A stretch of 64,000 nt of DNA from Hymenobacter metallilatus (GCF_003944705.1 NZ_RWIS01000001.1:774796-838795); one strand, 5' to 3'; shown: positions 15,544 through 25,632, counted from the stretch's first letter. Made by a program: numbers and translations. Notes: a model not told the origin generated them from the letters alone.

Positions 15544-16137
15544 ATGCTACCTGCCGTGCTGAAATCCGGGCCCGCGTTGCTGTTGGCAGTAGTGCTACTG
15601 GCGCCGGGCTGCCGCGAAAAAAGCGAGGAGGCCCCGGCGAAGCAGGTGGAGTACAAGGGCCCCATCATCGAAACTGAAAATGTGCTGATGCTCGTCAGCG
15701 ACTCCGCTAAGCTGCGCATCCGGCTGTCGGCCCCGCTGGAGCAGGATTTCGAAAACGGGGACCAGATTTTTCCGAAAGGAGTGAAGCTCACGTTTCTGGA
15801 TGACAAGGGAGAAACGGTAGTAAATACGATTACCGGGCGCTACGGCAAGTTTGAGAAAGCCAAGAACCTCTATACCATGCGCGGCGACGTGCGGGTGGCC
15901 AACGTGCCCAAGCAGCAGCGCATGAACACCGAGGAAGCCTTTTACGACAAAACCAAGGCCACCATCTACACCCAGGAGCAAACCGAAATCAGGGTAACTA
16001 CGCCCACAGAGGTGCTTACGGGCCGGGGCCTCACGGCTAATCAGGACTTTTCGCGCTACCGCATCCTTACGCCCACCGGCATCTTCACCCTGCAGAACGC
16101 GCCCACGGCTGGGCCGGCATCCTCCACGCAGAAGTAA
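15544..16137 (+). CDS. lptC: LPS export ABC transporter periplasmic protein LptC
   Basis: A 197-residue protein. The N-terminal segment ends in LLAPGC (Cys23), so it is probably a lipoprotein and not a single-span membrane protein as in E. coli. The LptC-type beta-jellyroll is visible in GVKLTFLDDKGETVVNTITGRYGKFEKAKNLYTMRGDVRV, the repeating strand pattern that carries LPS. ATG 15544 is chosen over TTG 15526, which lies before the stop of the previous gene. LptB is encoded 10 kb away at 25633. Confidence 0.85.
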   Translation: MLPAVLKSGPALLLAVVLLAPGCREKSEEAPAKQVEYKGPIIETENVLMLVSDSAKLRIRLSAPLEQDFENGDQIFPKGVKLTFLDDKGETVVNTITGRYGKFEKAKNLYTMRGDVRVANVPKQQRMNTEEAFYDKTKATIYTQEQTEIRVTTPTEVLTGRGLTANQDFSRYRILTPTGIFTLQNAPTAGPASSTQK

Positions 16138-16145
16138 CCAGTTAT

Positions 16146-16409
16146 ATGAAACGCTTTTGGGACCCGGGCATCAGCCGCACAATTCTGTTTGTGCTGAGCG
16201 TGTTCACGTTTGTAGTGGCCACGTACCGTACGCTGGCTATTGGCAAGATGGAAGGCCTTTACGCCAACTACTGGCTGTACATGGTGTCGTTTGGGCTGGT
16301 AATAGGGCTGCGCTACCTGCGCCAACGCGACAAAGTTGCCGCCGCCGAAGCGGAGGCCGCTCGTAAAGCAGCCCTGACTCCCGCGAGAAAACCGAAAAGG
16401 AAGAAATAA
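16146..16409 (+). CDS. Small two-helix membrane protein
   Basis: An 87-residue protein with two hydrophobic segments (about 10-30, TILFVLSVFTFVVATY, and 42-57, YWLYMVSFGLVIGLRYL) and a strongly basic, Ala/Lys-rich C-terminal tail ending KPKRKK. No family is recognised. It begins 8 bp after lptC and closes the coaX operon before a terminator. A role alongside LptC in the envelope is only suggested by position. Confidence 0.75.
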   Translation: MKRFWDPGISRTILFVLSVFTFVVATYRTLAIGKMEGLYANYWLYMVSFGLVIGLRYLRQRDKVAAAEAEAARKAALTPARKPKRKK

Positions 16410-16460
16410 GTCCTTGGTTACAGTTGGGGGCATACCTCCAACCCGTAGGTTTCCTGCTTC

Positions 16461-16512
16461 AACCCCGGAGCCCCTGGTGCGTGCGTAGGCGTCAGGGGCT
16501 CTGGGGTTTTGT
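16461..16512 (+). terminator. Terminator of the coaX-lptC operon
   Basis: AACCCCGGAGCCCCTG (16461-16476) pairs with CAGGGGCTCTGGGGTT (16493-16508) with one mismatch and a 16-nt loop. TTTGTG follows. Confidence 0.75.
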
Positions 16513-16668
16513 GTTCCTGAGCGGGGCAAAACCAGGGCCGGCTTCCGGGTGTCCGGCAGGCCCATCCGGCTATTCCATGCTCCGTTGGCAGCTTATTACC
16601 TAATGACCATCTTTTTTGGTTATTTTGCACCTCATTCACCTTTTCTACCTGCGCTTTTTTTCAAGTAA

Positions 16669-18795
16669 ATGGCATTAATTAACACGATTCGGGAAAAATC
16701 GGGCTGGGCAGTCGGGGCCATTATTATCGGCCTGCTGCTCTTCATGCTGGGAGGCGACTTCCTGTATGGCCGAAACAGCTTCTTCAGCAACAACGATACG
16801 TCGGTAGGCGAAGTAGCCGGCGAAAAGGTGGAGTACACAGATTTTGAAAATACCCTGGAGCAGGCCAAGCAGCAGTTCATTCAGCAGCAGCAGCGCCAGC
16901 CCGACGACCAGGCGCTGGGCTACCTGCGTGACCAGGCCTGGAACCAGACGCTTTACCGCATTGCCTTCCAGAAGGAGTTCGACAAGCTAGGCCTGAAGGT
17001 ATCGGATGAGGAGCTGACCGACATGGTGCAGGGCGTGAACATTCACCCCAGCATCCGCCAGGCTTTCACCGACCCCAAAACCGGCCAATTCGACGTGATG
17101 AAGGTGAAGGAATACCTGCGCAACCTCGATAAGCAGGACCCCCAGGCCCAGCTGGCCTTTGCCAACTTTGAAGCCAACCTGCGTCCCGAGCGCCTCGGTA
17201 TCAAGTACAACAACCTGCTCAAACTGAGCACCTACGTAACCACGGCCGAAGCCAAGCGCTACGCCGAAAGCCAGGCCGCTCAGGTAAGTATGCGCTACCT
17301 GTTCGTGCCTTACTTCACCCTGTCCGACTCCAGCGTGAAGGTGAGCAACGAGCAGCTGCAGGCGTACATCGACAAGAATAAAGGCCGCTATAAGGTAGAA
17401 GATGGCCGCAACATCGAGTACGTGAGCATTCCGGTGACGGCCTCCGTGGATGACAGCACCACCATCCGTAAAACGGTGGATGAGCTGGCCGCGCAGTTTG
17501 CCTCGGCGCCCGTGGATTCGGCTTTTGTGAAGGTGCACTCTGATAATCCCACCAACCCCACCTACCTCTCGCCGGCCGATATGCCCGAGAAGCTGCGCAG
17601 CCAGCTGCCCCTGCAGGTAGGCAAAGTGTACGGGCCCTACGCCGAAAACGGCACCTACTCGCTGTATAAAGTAACCGGCGAAAAAGCCGGGGCCCAGCCC
17701 GCCGCCCGCGCCAGCCACATCCTTATCAAAGCCGACGGCACCACGCCCGAAGCTGATGCAGCGGCTAAAGCCAAGGCTACCGAAGTGCTGAACAAGATTA
17801 AGGGCGGCGCCAACTTCGCCGATATGGCCCGGCAATACGGCACCGACGGCACCACCGCCACCGGCGGCGACCTGGGCTGGTTCCAGCAGGGCCGCATGGT
17901 GCCCGAGTTTGAGAAGGCCGTGTTCGGGGCTACCTCAGCCGGCTTGTTGCCTAACCTGGTGAAAACCTCCTTCGGCTACCACATTGTGAAGGTAACGGCT
18001 CCCAAAACCGCCCAGACCTACCGCGTGGCTACCGTGCAGAAAGGCATTCAGGCCACCGACGCTACCCGCGAAGCCGCCTACAATAAAGCCCAGCAGCTGA
18101 AAGGCGACGCCACCAGCCTGGAGTCGTTCCGGGCGGCCGTGGCCAAGGATAAGAGCCTGCAAAAAGTGGAAGCCAAAGGCCTCGGCCGCGGCGACCAGGC
18201 CGTGAATAACCTGCAAGGAGCCCGCCGGCTGGTGCGCTGGGCCTATGGCAACGACAACGAAGCTCCCAACGCGAAAATTGGTGACGTATCCCCGGTAATT
18301 GAACTCGGTGACCAGTACGTAATAGCCGTGCTGACCGGGGAGCGGACCAAAGGCACCGCCGACGTAGCCAGCGTGAAGCCCGAAGTAACCGCCCTGGTAC
18401 GCAACGAGCTGAAAGCCGAGCAGATCATCAGCAAGCTGAACGCCGCCAAGGGCACTACCCTGGAGCAAATTGCCCAGGCTTACGGTAACGGAGCCCAGGT
18501 AAAAACCGCCGACAACGTGGTGCTGGGCCAAGGCCAGATTCCGGGCCTGGGCGCAGAACCCGTAGCGGTGGGCAAAACCTTCGGCCTGAAAGCCGGCCAG
18601 AAATCAAAAGCCTTTGCCGGTGAGCAAGGGGTGCTGATTGTGGAGCCCGTAAGCGTTACCCCGGCCACCAACGCCGACGCCAAAGCTGCCAAGCTGCAGC
18701 TTACCGGCCAGCGCACGGCCCGCGCCGATGGGCTCATCTACGAGGCCATCAAGCAGCACGCTAACGTAACTGATAACCGCACGAAGTTCTTCTAG
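16669..18795 (+). CDS. PpiD-like peptidylprolyl isomerase, membrane-anchored
   Basis: A 708-residue foldase. An N-terminal transmembrane helix (about 14-32, AVGAIIIGLLLFMLGG) anchors a SurA_N-type chaperone region. A parvulin domain at about 346-445 runs from ARASHILIKADG through GGDLGWFQQGRMVPEFEKAVF to TSFGYHIVKVTA. A C-terminal domain of about 260 residues follows, partly resembling a second degenerate rotamase fold. The layout matches PpiD, which helps outer-membrane and periplasmic proteins leave the Sec translocon. TTATTTTG at 16620-16627 may be its -7 element. The gene ends in its own terminator. Confidence 0.88.
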   Translation: MALINTIREKSGWAVGAIIIGLLLFMLGGDFLYGRNSFFSNNDTSVGEVAGEKVEYTDFENTLEQAKQQFIQQQQRQPDDQALGYLRDQAWNQTLYRIAFQKEFDKLGLKVSDEELTDMVQGVNIHPSIRQAFTDPKTGQFDVMKVKEYLRNLDKQDPQAQLAFANFEANLRPERLGIKYNNLLKLSTYVTTAEAKRYAESQAAQVSMRYLFVPYFTLSDSSVKVSNEQLQAYIDKNKGRYKVEDGRNIEYVSIPVTASVDDSTTIRKTVDELAAQFASAPVDSAFVKVHSDNPTNPTYLSPADMPEKLRSQLPLQVGKVYGPYAENGTYSLYKVTGEKAGAQPAARASHILIKADGTTPEADAAAKAKATEVLNKIKGGANFADMARQYGTDGTTATGGDLGWFQQGRMVPEFEKAVFGATSAGLLPNLVKTSFGYHIVKVTAPKTAQTYRVATVQKGIQATDATREAAYNKAQQLKGDATSLESFRAAVAKDKSLQKVEAKGLGRGDQAVNNLQGARRLVRWAYGNDNEAPNAKIGDVSPVIELGDQYVIAVLTGERTKGTADVASVKPEVTALVRNELKAEQIISKLNAAKGTTLEQIAQAYGNGAQVKTADNVVLGQGQIPGLGAEPVAVGKTFGLKAGQKSKAFAGEQGVLIVEPVSVTPATNADAKAAKLQLTGQRTARADGLIYEAIKQHANVTDNRTKFF

Positions 18796-18819
18796 GCCCT
18801 GGGCCGCGCAGAACCAGCA

Positions 18820-18852
18820 AAAGGGCCGTACCTTAGGGTGCGGCCCTTTTTT
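18820..18852 (+). terminator. Terminator of the PpiD-like gene
   Basis: AAAGGGCCGTACC pairs with GGTGCGGCCCTTT around TTAG, with one non-canonical pair, and the right arm runs into TTTTTT. Confidence 0.85.
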
Positions 18853-18858
18853 AGTACC

Positions 18859-19051
18859 TGAGTAGCGGAGTAACTAAGTAGTTGTTCTAGCTGTCTGGAT
18901 GAATTACTGGCGTCTGATAAAAGCCCTGATGGGTACTGCAAATTGGTTTTGTGGTAACTTCCTTGGCTGCAAAATGGCCCAGCCATAGATGTTTCACGCC
19001 TGGCATTCACCAGCAAGGGCAATATCCAGTACTCAGTTACTCCGCTACTCA
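18859..19051. repeat. Inverted pair of TGAGTAGCGGAGTAACT words
   Basis: TGAGTAGCGGAGTAACTAAGTA (18859-18880) recurs as its complement at 19030-19051 with one mismatch. The roughly 150 bp between the copies hold no ORF or RNA I recognise. This and the preceding terminator are all I see in the 301-bp gap 18796-19096. Similar ACTCAATTACTC words occur at 13430-13441. Confidence 0.5.
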
Positions 19052-19096
19052 ATTACTCTTCTGGCACTTGGGGCCGGTTCTTTTCGTTATGCGCTC

Positions 19097-20926
19097 ATGA
19101 GAAAGTTGTTGCGTTTGGGGGTCGGGAAGGCAGGACTGGCCCTGTGGCTGCTGGCGGCCGTGCCGGCAGTGGCCCAGGTATCGGAAGACAGCCAGGTGCA
19201 GCTGGCCCGCGAGTACGAGCGGAAAGGTGAGCATGAAAAAGCCGCCTTCCTGTTTGGGCGCCTACGCAACGACGAGCAAACGGCCCCCAACATCCTGCCC
19301 GATTACCTGGCCGCGCTGCAGGGCCTGAAACAGTACAAGGAAGCCGAAAAGCTGGTGAAGCGGGCCATGAAGCAGCGGCCCCAGGAAGCCGCGTTGGGCG
19401 TAACGCTGGGCCAGGTGTACGCCCAGGCCGCCGACGAGCTGGCCGCGCAGAAACAGTGGGAGAAAGTGCTCAGCCAATTGAAGCCGGAGCAGGTAGCGCC
19501 CGTGGCCCTGGAGTTTCAGCGGCTGGCCCTGCCGGCCTGGGCCGTGCGCACCTACCTGCGCGGCCGCGAGCTGGCCCATTCCGACACCGAGTTCGGGCCC
19601 CAGCTTATTCAGCTCTATACCCAGCAAGGCCAGACCGATAAGCTCATGGCCGAAACCCTGCGGCTGGTGCAAACGGATGAGCGGCAACTGCCTTTCGTGC
19701 GCAACATGCTGCAAAACAGCCTGCAGGATGATAAAGACTTTGCCCTTCTGGAAAAAGAGCTGCTAAGCCTGGTACAGAAAAACCCCGATCAGTCCGTGTA
19801 CAGCGAGCTGCTACTGTGGCTGCAGGTGCAGCGCCGCGACTTTACCGGAGCCCTGGTGCAGGCCAAAGCCTTGGACCGCCGCGGCCGCACTGAGGGACAA
19901 CGGGTGTTGGAGGTAGCCGAAATTGCCCGTCGCAACCAGGATTTTGAAAGTGCTATTGCCGGCTATGAGTACTTGGGCCGGGAATACCGCACTAGTCCTT
20001 ACTACGCCCTGGTACGGCAGCGGCTGGTACAAACCCGCGAAGATCAGGTACGCACTACTTACCCTGTTAACGCGGCCCAGCTGCGTGGCCTGCTCCAGGA
20101 GTACGAACAGGTGCTGCGGGACCTGGGCCGCACCCCCGAAACGGCCCCGGTGCTGCGCAGTATGGCGGCGCTGCTGGCCTTTCAGCTCGACGAGAAGGAG
20201 CCGGCTACCAAGCTGCTGAATGAGGTGATTACCATGCCCCGGGCCAGTCTGGAGGTGGTAGATCAGGCCAAGATTGACCTGGCCGACATCTACCTGCTGC
20301 GGGCCGAGCCCTGGGAGGCTACTCTGCTTTATTCACAGGTAGAGAAGTCACACAAGGATACGCCCCTGGGCTATGAGGCCAAGCTGCGCAACGCCCGCCT
20401 CAACTACTTTGCCGGCGACTTTAAGCTGGCCCAGTCGCACCTGGATATTCTTAAGCAGGCTACCAGCCGCGAAATTGCCAACGATGCCATGCAGCTCAGC
20501 CTGCTCATCACCGACAACACGGCCATGGATACCGCCGGCGTGGCCCTGCGCGACTACGCTGCCGTGGAGCAGCAGGTATTTCAGAATAAGATTCCCGAAG
20601 CTTTGCGCGGCCTCGACGCTCTGCTGGTAAAGTACCCCGGCCACGCCCTCCAGGATGAAGCCTGGTATCTGAAGGCCCAGCTCCAGCGCCGCACCGGCGA
20701 CTATGCTGCCGCCCTCGGCACCCTGGAGCGCATTACGGCCAACCCCAAGTATGATGTGCTCAGCGACGATGCCCTGTTTCTGGCCGCCAGTATTCTGGAG
20801 GAAAACCTTCAGGACCGGGAAAAAGCCCAGCAGCTCTACAACCAGGTTATTACCAAGTACCCCGGCAGCATCTACGTGGTGGAAGCCCGCAAACGGTTCC
20901 GCAAGCTCCGCGGCGACGCACTGTAG
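19097..20926 (+). CDS. Periplasmic tetratricopeptide repeat protein
   Basis: A 609-residue protein with a signal peptide (residues 1-27, ending VPAVAQ) followed almost wholly by TPR-like helical repeats. Examples are LAREYERKGEHEKAAFLFGR, LKQYKEAEKLVKRAMKQRP and GDYAAALGTLERITANPKYD. The C-terminal repeat DREKAQQLYNQVITKYPGS resembles YbgF/BamD-type repeats. ATG 19097 is set by the signal peptide; the frame is open to 18989 through repeat DNA. The function is unknown, and a scaffold role in the periplasm is likely. Confidence 0.82.
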   Translation: MRKLLRLGVGKAGLALWLLAAVPAVAQVSEDSQVQLAREYERKGEHEKAAFLFGRLRNDEQTAPNILPDYLAALQGLKQYKEAEKLVKRAMKQRPQEAALGVTLGQVYAQAADELAAQKQWEKVLSQLKPEQVAPVALEFQRLALPAWAVRTYLRGRELAHSDTEFGPQLIQLYTQQGQTDKLMAETLRLVQTDERQLPFVRNMLQNSLQDDKDFALLEKELLSLVQKNPDQSVYSELLLWLQVQRRDFTGALVQAKALDRRGRTEGQRVLEVAEIARRNQDFESAIAGYEYLGREYRTSPYYALVRQRLVQTREDQVRTTYPVNAAQLRGLLQEYEQVLRDLGRTPETAPVLRSMAALLAFQLDEKEPATKLLNEVITMPRASLEVVDQAKIDLADIYLLRAEPWEATLLYSQVEKSHKDTPLGYEAKLRNARLNYFAGDFKLAQSHLDILKQATSREIANDAMQLSLLITDNTAMDTAGVALRDYAAVEQQVFQNKIPEALRGLDALLVKYPGHALQDEAWYLKAQLQRRTGDYAAALGTLERITANPKYDVLSDDALFLAASILEENLQDREKAQQLYNQVITKYPGSIYVVEARKRFRKLRGDAL

Positions 20927-20927
20927 C

Positions 20928-20957
20928 TGTCATTCCGAGCAGAGCGAGGAATCTGGG
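20928..20957. repeat. Dispersed-repeat half-site (CATTCCGAGC type)
   Basis: TGTCATTCCGAGCAGAGCGAGGAATCTGGG starts just after the TPR stop codon. The core CATTCCGAGC...GCGAGGAATC is a self-complementary word found in intergenic DNA of many genomes, usually as paired copies. Only one copy is in this window. The rest of the 278-bp gap shows only the recJ promoter candidate. Confidence 0.45.
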
Positions 20958-21163
20958 GGCAGCCGTTGCATAGTCAGAACGTGTATCCCGGAGCTGTGCC
21001 CCGGCCCGCGCGAGAAGGGACTTTCCTGTGAGTAGGAATTGGTTACCCTCCGGCGCCAGCCGAAGCGCAGCTTCGGGGTACAACTTCTTACGGCCCATTC
21101 ATCCGCCATTCGAATCAGCGGCATCGGCGCCAAAATCAGCGAAAATCTGTGATTCTGTTTTCG

Positions 21164-21171
21164 TACTTTTG
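21164..21171 (+). promoter_or_regulatory. Candidate -7 element for recJ
   Basis: TACTTTTG is a full match to TAnnTTTG, 33 bp before the recJ ATG. No good -33 TTG is visible at 19-21 bp. Confidence 0.45.
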
Positions 21172-21204
21172 GAGATACTGCCGCTGTTAGGCTCCTCTGT
21201 ACTC

Positions 21205-22926
21205 ATGGAAAAAAGATGGATTCGCAAGCCCGCGCCCGATGCTGAGCAGGTGCGGCATTTAGCCGACGCCCTGCGCGTCAACGAAGCCATCATCAGCCTG
21301 CTCTGCCAGCGCAACGTGTGTACGTTCGAGGACGCCCGGGCCTACTTCCGGCCCAGCCTGGAGCAACTGCCCGACCCCCTGCTCATGCGCGACATGGACC
21401 GCGCCGTGAACCGCTTGCTGAAGGCCCTGCACCTGGGTGAGCGGGTACTGGTGTTTGGCGACTACGACGTGGACGGCACCACCTCCGTGGCCCTGGTATA
21501 CAGCTACCTGCGCCAGTTTTTCGGGGCGGAGCGCATCGATTACTACATTCCGGACCGTTATAAGGAGGGTTACGGCATCTCGGAGGCGGGTATTGACTTC
21601 GCCCACGAGTTTGGCTACCAGCTCATTATTGCCCTTGACTGCGGCGTAAAAGCGGTGGACAAAATAGCCTATGCCAACGAGCGGGGCATCGATTTCATCA
21701 TCTGTGACCACCACTTGCCGGGGGCCGAGCTACCGGCGGCCGTGGCGGTGCTGGATCCTAAGCGCCAGGACTGCCCGTATCCGTTCAAGGAGCTGTCGGG
21801 CTGTGGAGTAGGCTTCAAGCTGATGCAGGCCTTTACCCAGCAGCAAGGGCTGCCCGAGGAGGAGTTGTATGAGCTCCTGGACCTGGTAGCCGTGAGCATT
21901 GCGGCCGATATTGTGCCCATCTACGGCGAAAACCGCACCCTGGCCTACCACGGCCTGCGCCTCATCAACGACCGGCAGCGGCCCCAGCGCCCCGGCCTGG
22001 ATGCGTTGCGCGAGCTGGCCGGTCTGCAAACTGCCGAGTTGAATATTAGCAGTCTGGTATTTGGGTTTGCGCCCCGCATCAACGCGGCCGGCCGCATGGG
22101 CGACGCCAAACGCTCGGTGGCCATGCTGCTGGCCGATACTACCGCCGAAGCCGTAGCCACGGCCGGCGTAGTGGACAAAACCAACCAGGAGCGGCGGGGC
22201 TTTGATACCAGCATTACCAAGGAGGCGCTGGAGATGATTGAGCAGGACGATTTGCTCCGCTCGGCCCGTACCACGGTGCTGTTCAAGCAGGACTGGCACA
22301 AGGGCGTGGTGGGCATTGTGGCCTCGCGCTGCCTCGATAAGTACTACCGACCCACCATCATCCTCACCGAAAGCAACGGCAAAGCCACCGGCTCGGCCCG
22401 CTCGGTAGTAGGGTTTGATGTGCACCAGGCCATTGAAGAGTGCGCCGAGCTGCTGGACCAGTACGGGGGCCACATGTACGCCGCCGGCCTCACTCTCCCC
22501 GTCGAAAATGTGCCGGCCTTCCGCGAGAAGTTCGAGCGGATTGTGGCCGGCCGAATTCTGCCTGAGCAGTTGATTCCGCCGGTCGAAATCGACTACACCA
22601 TCCAGCTCAGTGACATTACGCCTTCGTTCTATCGGCTGCTAAGCCAGATGGAGCCCTTCGGGCCGGGCAACCCCAACCCGGTATTTGCTTCCGAGCGGGT
22701 GTACGCCGCCCCCGACTCGGCCCGGATTGTAGGTAACTCTCACCTCAAAATTGCCCTCACGCAGGATGGCCACCACACCGTGGATGCCATTGGCTTTGGA
22801 CTAGGCGAGTACTACGAGCAAATTCGTCGGGGCCAGGCTTTTAGTGTATGCTACACAGTGGAAATCAACGAGTATCGGGGCGCAAAGAACCTGCAGCTGC
22901 GCCTTAAGGATATTCGCTGGGAGTAG
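21205..22926 (+). CDS. recJ: Single-stranded-DNA-specific exonuclease RecJ
   Basis: A 573-residue DHH-family 5'-3' exonuclease acting in recombination and mismatch repair. Motif I DYDVDGT is at 86-92, the metal-ligand Asp145 in ALDCG, and the DHH triad at 168-170. The DHHA1 domain is visible with SARS-like ATGSARSV, GGHMYAAGLTL, and a C-terminal OB region (MEPFGPGNPNPVF). Length is typical. ATG 21205 is the family start; the frame upstream to 21028 is unrelated. It converges with the next gene at a hairpin. Confidence 0.95.
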   Translation: MEKRWIRKPAPDAEQVRHLADALRVNEAIISLLCQRNVCTFEDARAYFRPSLEQLPDPLLMRDMDRAVNRLLKALHLGERVLVFGDYDVDGTTSVALVYSYLRQFFGAERIDYYIPDRYKEGYGISEAGIDFAHEFGYQLIIALDCGVKAVDKIAYANERGIDFIICDHHLPGAELPAAVAVLDPKRQDCPYPFKELSGCGVGFKLMQAFTQQQGLPEEELYELLDLVAVSIAADIVPIYGENRTLAYHGLRLINDRQRPQRPGLDALRELAGLQTAELNISSLVFGFAPRINAAGRMGDAKRSVAMLLADTTAEAVATAGVVDKTNQERRGFDTSITKEALEMIEQDDLLRSARTTVLFKQDWHKGVVGIVASRCLDKYYRPTIILTESNGKATGSARSVVGFDVHQAIEECAELLDQYGGHMYAAGLTLPVENVPAFREKFERIVAGRILPEQLIPPVEIDYTIQLSDITPSFYRLLSQMEPFGPGNPNPVFASERVYAAPDSARIVGNSHLKIALTQDGHHTVDAIGFGLGEYYEQIRRGQAFSVCYTVEINEYRGAKNLQLRLKDIRWE

Positions 22927-22940
22927 GTGCAACAAGCCAC

Positions 22941-22985
22941 ACCCCTCAAGGCCCTACCATTCCAATGTGGTAGAGCCTTGGGGGT
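22941..22985. terminator. Bidirectional hairpin between recJ and the next gene
   Basis: ACCCCTCAAGGCCCTACCA (22941-22959) pairs with TGGTAGAGCCTTGGGGGT (22968-22985) with one mismatch. There is no long T-run. Confidence 0.65.
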
Positions 22986-23004
22986 ATAGGAAGAGCAGTA
23001 AGGG

Positions 23005-23529
23005 CTAGCGGGTAGTTCCCGGAACTGCCGTGGACGGCAATACATACTGATTCCGGTTCCAGCGTAGGTAGCCGCCGTGCAGCAACACCCCATACGTGCC
23101 GGGGGCAGGGCCCGCTGGGGCAGGAGTGGTGCTGGCCGTAGCCGGGCTGGGCGAGGGGTCTGTTTTTAGCCACAGATATTCCAGCTGGCCATTCAGCCGC
23201 CGCTCCCGCAGTACCCGTTTGCCGTTTTGTAGAGCGGTGAAGCGGGTGGCCGTGGTGCCGTTGCGGCGCAGTACGGTTTTCTGCTCCCAGGTAAACCGGG
23301 CCGATGCGCCCGGGGCAAATCCGCGCACCCGCTGCCGCCGCTTGCCGCTCCAGGGCGTTTTGGTGGCAAATCGTGAGGAGTGGGTTTGTACTTGCTGCTT
23401 GGTTGCCGCCGCTGCTTGCAGCAGCGAGTCGAGGGCGGCACTGGCGCGGGTAGCATCGGTAAGCACCTGGGCGTGGGTACTACGGCTTCCGATGGCAAAC
23501 AGAGAAAGGAAAAGTAGGGTACGACGCAT
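23005..23529 (-). CDS. Secreted hypothetical protein
   Basis: A 174-residue protein with a signal peptide (about 1-20, LLFLSLFAIGSRSTHAQ). The mature part is basic in the middle (KRRQRVRGF) with a beta-rich core (FTWEQKTVLRRNGTTATRFT) and an Ala/Pro/Ser-rich linker near the end. I recognise no family. ATG 23529 begins the signal. It is a lone gene between recJ (convergent) and the M61 peptidase (divergent). Confidence 0.7.
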   Translation of the reverse strand: MRRTLLFLSLFAIGSRSTHAQVLTDATRASAALDSLLQAAAATKQQVQTHSSRFATKTPWSGKRRQRVRGFAPGASARFTWEQKTVLRRNGTTATRFTALQNGKRVLRERRLNGQLEYLWLKTDPSPSPATASTTPAPAGPAPGTYGVLLHGGYLRWNRNQYVLPSTAVPGTTR

Positions 23530-23738
23530 AGAGTAACGTAGCGGTAGTGTTTGGGTATCGGGTATTGCTAGGAAAGGTCATTCCACAAAAACAAGGCCGT
23601 TTCTGCGGGTAAGGCCGCCGGATGAGGCGGTGGCTTGCCGGGTTTTGGGCTTTGGCTGGCCAGCCGGCAAGCCAGCCTGATACTGCGTACCTTAGCTGGG
23701 GCGTTAGCGCTGTATTTGCCTCTAGTTTATCTGCTTGA

Positions 23739-25583
23739 ATGAAATCTTTTGCACTGGCTCTCGGACTGAGCCTTACTACTACGGCCGCCCTGGCCCAGGT
23801 GCCTGCCGGCTACCACATCAACCTCAATCTGCAGCAAGTGGTCAACGACCGGGTAAAGGTGGTGGTAAACACGCCTCCTGTACAGGAAAACCAGGTAACC
23901 TACGTCATGCCCTCGGTGGTACCCGGCTCGTACTCCAAAAAAGACTACGGCCGCTTTATCACCAGCTTTAAGGCGTTTGATAAGAACGGAAAAACGCTGA
24001 AAGTGAAGAACAGCGGCCCCAATCTGTTCATCATCGACGGGGCCAAAGCCCTGGCCCGCCTGGAGTATCTGGTGGATGATACCTGGGACGTGAAGCAGGA
24101 CGACTCGTTCGTGTTTCAGCCCGGCGGCACCAACATCGACGCGGGCCGCAACTTCACCCTCAACCACTACGGCTTTTACGGCTACCTCGAGGGCTATAAA
24201 ATGCTGCCCTACGAAGTGCAGGTAACTAAGCCCACCGACCTCTACGGCGCCACCGCCCTCGACGTGCGCCGCGAGTCATCCACCCAGGATGTATTCACGG
24301 CTCCCAGCTACGTAACCCTGGCCGACGGCCCGGTGCTGTACGCCCGCCCCGATACGGCCAGCTTCAGTACTGGCGGGGCCCGCATTTCGGTGGCTGTGCT
24401 GTCGGAAAGTGGGGTCGTGAAGGCCGCCGAAGTCAGCCGGATGCTGCGGCCTATGTCGGAGGCTCTCACCAAGTTTTTCGGGCAGATGCCGGTACCGCGC
24501 TACCAGTTTCTGTTTTACTTCCCGGCCAGTGGCTCCCCACTCAGCAGCAAAACCGGGCGGTACGGGGCCATGGAGCACAGCTACTCTTCCTTGTACTTCC
24601 TGCCCGAGCTGGCCGACCCCGAGCGGCTCAAAAGCATGGTGTTGGAAGTCAGCTCCCACGAGTTTCTGCATATGCTGGCCCCACTCAACATTCACTCCCG
24701 CGAGATAGGAGAGTTTGACTTCCGCAACCCGCAAATGTCGCAGCACCTGTGGCTGTACGAGGGCGTAACGGAGTACGTGGCCCAGCTGGTGCAGGTACAG
24801 GGCGGCCTGATTTCCGAAGAAGAGTTCCGGCAGACCATGCGCGGCAAAATCCGGGACGCGCAGAAGTTCCCGGCCGGTGTGTCGTTCACCGAAATGAGCC
24901 GCCGTATTCTGGAAAAGCCCTACGACGACATGTACGAAAACGTGTACAAGAAGGGCGCCCTCATTGGCTTGCTGCTCGATATCCGCATTCGGGAGCTCAC
25001 CCAGGGCCGCCAGACCCTGCGCGACGTGCTCCTGGCCCTACGGGCCAAATACGGCCCCACCCGCTCCTTCGAGGACAACCAGCTAATTCCGGAGATAGTG
25101 GCGCTTACCCACCCGGAGGTACAGCACTTCTTCGACCGGTATGTGGTGGGTAAGGAAGAGCTGCCCCTGGCCGAGTACCTGAGCAAGATAGGCTGGACCT
25201 ATACGCCCAAGGCCAACGTCAAAATCCGGGCCTTCGGGCAGTTGGGCTTCCGCTACGATGAGGCCCGGAAGGAGTTTCAGGCGGCCGATGTGCTGCCCCA
25301 GACCAACGTATTTGGCCTGCGCAACAACGATGTAATTCTGGCCGTGGATGGCCAGGAGCTAACCATAGCCAACGCCGAGCAACTGTTACGCCCTCTGGTA
25401 GGCTCCGAAACCACTTCCGATGTTCCCGTTACGCTCACCGTTCGGCGGGGCTCAACCACCGGCACCGTAAAGGGTACCGCCCAGGAATATGAGGCCGAAG
25501 AAACCAACGGGCTGAAAAACAGCCCTGGTGCCTCCTCGGCGCAACTTACCCTGCGCCGCCAGGTGCTTGCCCCCAACGGCTAG
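23739..25583 (+). CDS. M61-family metallopeptidase with PDZ domain
   Basis: A 614-residue periplasmic or secreted enzyme: signal peptide 1-20 (ending AALAQ), a beta-rich N-terminal domain, a gluzincin catalytic core with HEFLH at 307-311 and the downstream Glu ligand in [11 protein letters not shown], then a C-terminal PDZ-like domain (about 520-590, [18 protein letters not shown]). M61 enzymes are glycyl aminopeptidases. The zinc ligands and catalytic Glu308 are intact. It is followed 49 bp later by lptB, which has its own promoter. Confidence 0.9.
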   Translation: MKSFALALGLSLTTTAALAQVPAGYHINLNLQQVVNDRVKVVVNTPPVQENQVTYVMPSVVPGSYSKKDYGRFITSFKAFDKNGKTLKVKNSGPNLFIIDGAKALARLEYLVDDTWDVKQDDSFVFQPGGTNIDAGRNFTLNHYGFYGYLEGYKMLPYEVQVTKPTDLYGATALDVRRESSTQDVFTAPSYVTLADGPVLYARPDTASFSTGGARISVAVLSESGVVKAAEVSRMLRPMSEALTKFFGQMPVPRYQFLFYFPASGSPLSSKTGRYGAMEHSYSSLYFLPELADPERLKSMVLEVSSHEFLHMLAPLNIHSREIGEFDFRNPQMSQHLWLYEGVTEYVAQLVQVQGGLISEEEFRQTMRGKIRDAQKFPAGVSFTEMSRRILEKPYDDMYENVYKKGALIGLLLDIRIRELTQGRQTLRDVLLALRAKYGPTRSFEDNQLIPEIVALTHPEVQHFFDRYVVGKEELPLAEYLSKIGWTYTPKANVKIRAFGQLGFRYDEARKEFQAADVLPQTNVFGLRNNDVILAVDGQELTIANAEQLLRPLVGSETTSDVPVTLTVRRGSTTGTVKGTAQEYEAEETNGLKNSPGASSAQLTLRRQVLAPNG

Positions 25584-25619
25584 CCCTGGCCGCCGCGGCC
25601 CGCTTCCCCGCCTCCTCAC

Positions 25620-25627
25620 TACTTTTG
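25620..25627 (+). promoter_or_regulatory. -7 element immediately before lptB
   Basis: TACTTTTG is a full match to TAnnTTTG and ends only 5 bp before the lptB ATG. If used, transcription would begin at or next to the start codon, giving a leaderless mRNA. Confidence 0.5.
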
Positions 25628-25632
25628 CCCCA

